Shown here: one piece after another, positions 29,985 to 30,740 of the stretch | How positions within the stretch are numbered: position 1 is the first letter of the stretch | Layout: the number at the start of each line of letters is the position of its first letter | Origin: Thioglobus_B sp964403565 | GTDB lineage: Bacteria > Pseudomonadota > Gammaproteobacteria > PS1 > Pseudothioglobaceae | DNA: 30,740 bases | Assembly (NCBI GenBank): GCA_964403565.1 | Contig: CAYOFV010000008.1 | Coordinates: forward strand, 1 to 30,740 | Direction: 5' to 3' | The notes under the pieces: generated by a model | Seen by the model: only the letters and a program-made list of their open reading frames with translations | Databases searched by the model: none | What the model was told of the DNA's origin: nothing | Position numbers and translations under genes: made by a program

Positions 29985-30546
29985 ATTATTTTCTATAGCC
30001 TTTATTGTTTTTACTTCTGGCTGCGTAACACTTACAAACACTAATAAAGTTGAAATTGTTGACAAATCAGCAAACATAGATGCTATTCAAACCGAGCAAA
30101 ACTATTCAAAACATACAGAAAGCTCAGTATTTAGTACTACTTATACCACTACAACCAAAGATGAAAACGAAACTAAAAATAGTAGTGAGTCTAGCAACGC
30201 AGTAGAAAAGAAAACCATTAAAGCTAATAAAACTTGGATTATGCCAATTAACGCCAGCATAGAAAAAGGCTTTTCTACAAAACACCAGGGATTAAGTTTT
30301 AATAACAATAATAATCAAATTGTTAAAGCTATTCGTGATGGTAAGGTGATATACACCGGTAAAGATATGATTGTTATCCGACATCCATTAGGTTTCTACT
30401 CAGCTTATAACAATATTATTGTTAAGGCAAAAGACAAACAAAAAGTTGATCAAAGCGATGTAATTGGCTTAACTAGTAATAAAAACTTCTACTTTGAGAT
30501 GAAAAAGTTTAAAGATTTGATTGATCCTACTAAGTACTTGAAATAA
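29974..30546 (+). CDS. NlpD-like lipoprotein with an inactive LytM domain
   Basis: It has 190 residues. Lipobox FTSGC (Cys17) is followed by a Ser/Thr/Asn-rich linker, then a LytM/M23-like domain from about 90 (WIMPINASIEKGFS to DPTKYL). The metal ligands are lost: HxGxD reads HQGLS and the HxH region reads FYFEM. NlpD and EnvC also lost them and act as activators of cell-wall amidases. No LysM domain is seen, so it is shorter than NlpD. The ATG at 29974 overlaps the previous gene; a TTG twelve bases before is less likely. Confidence 0.75.
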   Translation: MLVKLFSIAFIVFTSGCVTLTNTNKVEIVDKSANIDAIQTEQNYSKHTESSVFSTTYTTTTKDENETKNSSESSNAVEKKTIKANKTWIMPINASIEKGFSTKHQGLSFNNNNNQIVKAIRDGKVIYTGKDMIVIRHPLGFYSAYNNIIVKAKDKQKVDQSDVIGLTSNKNFYFEMKKFKDLIDPTKYLK

Positions 30547-30561
30547 CTTATAATTCCTAGC

Positions 30562-30740
30562 ATGAATGAATTTCTACAAAATATATCGCCATATCAAGCA
30601 GTAGGCATTTTATTTGCCGTTGCCTTGATTTTGCATTTTGTTGTTGGTTTTGTTTTAGATAAAATAATTTCACACACTTCTAAAACTAAAAACCAGCTTG
30701 ATGATCATATTGTCAAAGCTGTATCTGCACCAATAAAAGT
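30562..30740 (+). CDS. MscS-like mechanosensitive channel, N-terminal part
   Basis: Only the first 59 residues are in the window. MNEFLQNISPYQAVGILFAV starts a membrane helix, followed by KTKNQLDDHIVKAVSAPIKV, a sequence often found after the first helices of MscS-family proteins. The gene is cut by the right edge, so the pore-lining helix cannot be checked. Confidence 0.6.
   Translation, partial: MNEFLQNISPYQAVGILFAVALILHFVVGFVLDKIISHTSKTKNQLDDHIVKAVSAPIK

Overview
The window is a compact, AT-rich stretch of a Gram-negative, aerobic gammaproteobacterial chromosome. Evidence for this is the Tol system, BamE, LolB, NlpD-like and Ccm envelope proteins, the lolB/hemA-prfA divergence, the fur/bamE divergence and ruvB-ybgC-tolQRA. 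The gene order and base composition would fit a marine sulfur-oxidiser-like lineage (SUP05/Thioglobus type). That placement is inference from style, because no taxon marker is present. The sequence looks like a draft assembly: a run of 100 N is flanked by two identical 55-base copies.

Region 1 (1-6820, minus strand) begins with the 5' end of argJ, followed by a large iron-acquisition locus. Read in the direction of transcription it holds: a Fur box; a 25-residue leader peptide; three consecutive RNA hairpins; a 33-residue Cys-rich peptide; a 52-residue protein that may be FeoC-like; feoA and feoB; a short ABC ATPase; two more Fur boxes; then an Fe(III)-binding protein, a terminator and a permease. 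Ferrous uptake (Feo) and ferric ABC uptake (Fbp-like) are therefore joined in one Fur-controlled block. A CDF metal-efflux gene lies divergently beside it.

Region 2 (8045-9655) holds ruvC, thioredoxin and an ArsC/Spx-like reductase. Here ruvC and the reductase gene each have a 98-99 base repeat in front, and in front of that a diverged copy of about the first 16 codons of the same gene. The copies differ mainly at third codon positions, which looks like replacement of resident alleles by diverged ones. A shorter relic of the same kind follows prfA.

Region 3 (9652-18309, minus strand) is a long collinear series: lolB, ruvB, ybgC, tolQ, tolR, tolA, a DUF2384/Xre-type protein, minC, glyS, dtd, a PGPGW membrane protein and an unknown anchored protein. 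tolB and pal do not follow tolA.

Region 4 (18387-24295) holds hemA-prfA, a ZnuB-type permease with fur, and bamE-ccmA-ccmB. BamE carries a long TolA-like Lys/Ala/Glu tail.

Region 5 (24296-30740, plus strand) holds metK behind a SAM-II-type riboswitch with an apparent transcription attenuator, and ahcY behind a canonical SAH riboswitch. Then follow a HIT-superfamily phosphorylase-like protein, glyQ (far from glyS), a DedA/YqaA membrane protein, an NlpD-like lipoprotein with a degenerate LytM domain, and the start of an MscS-like channel. The methyl cycle is thus sensed at both product (SAM) and by-product (SAH).
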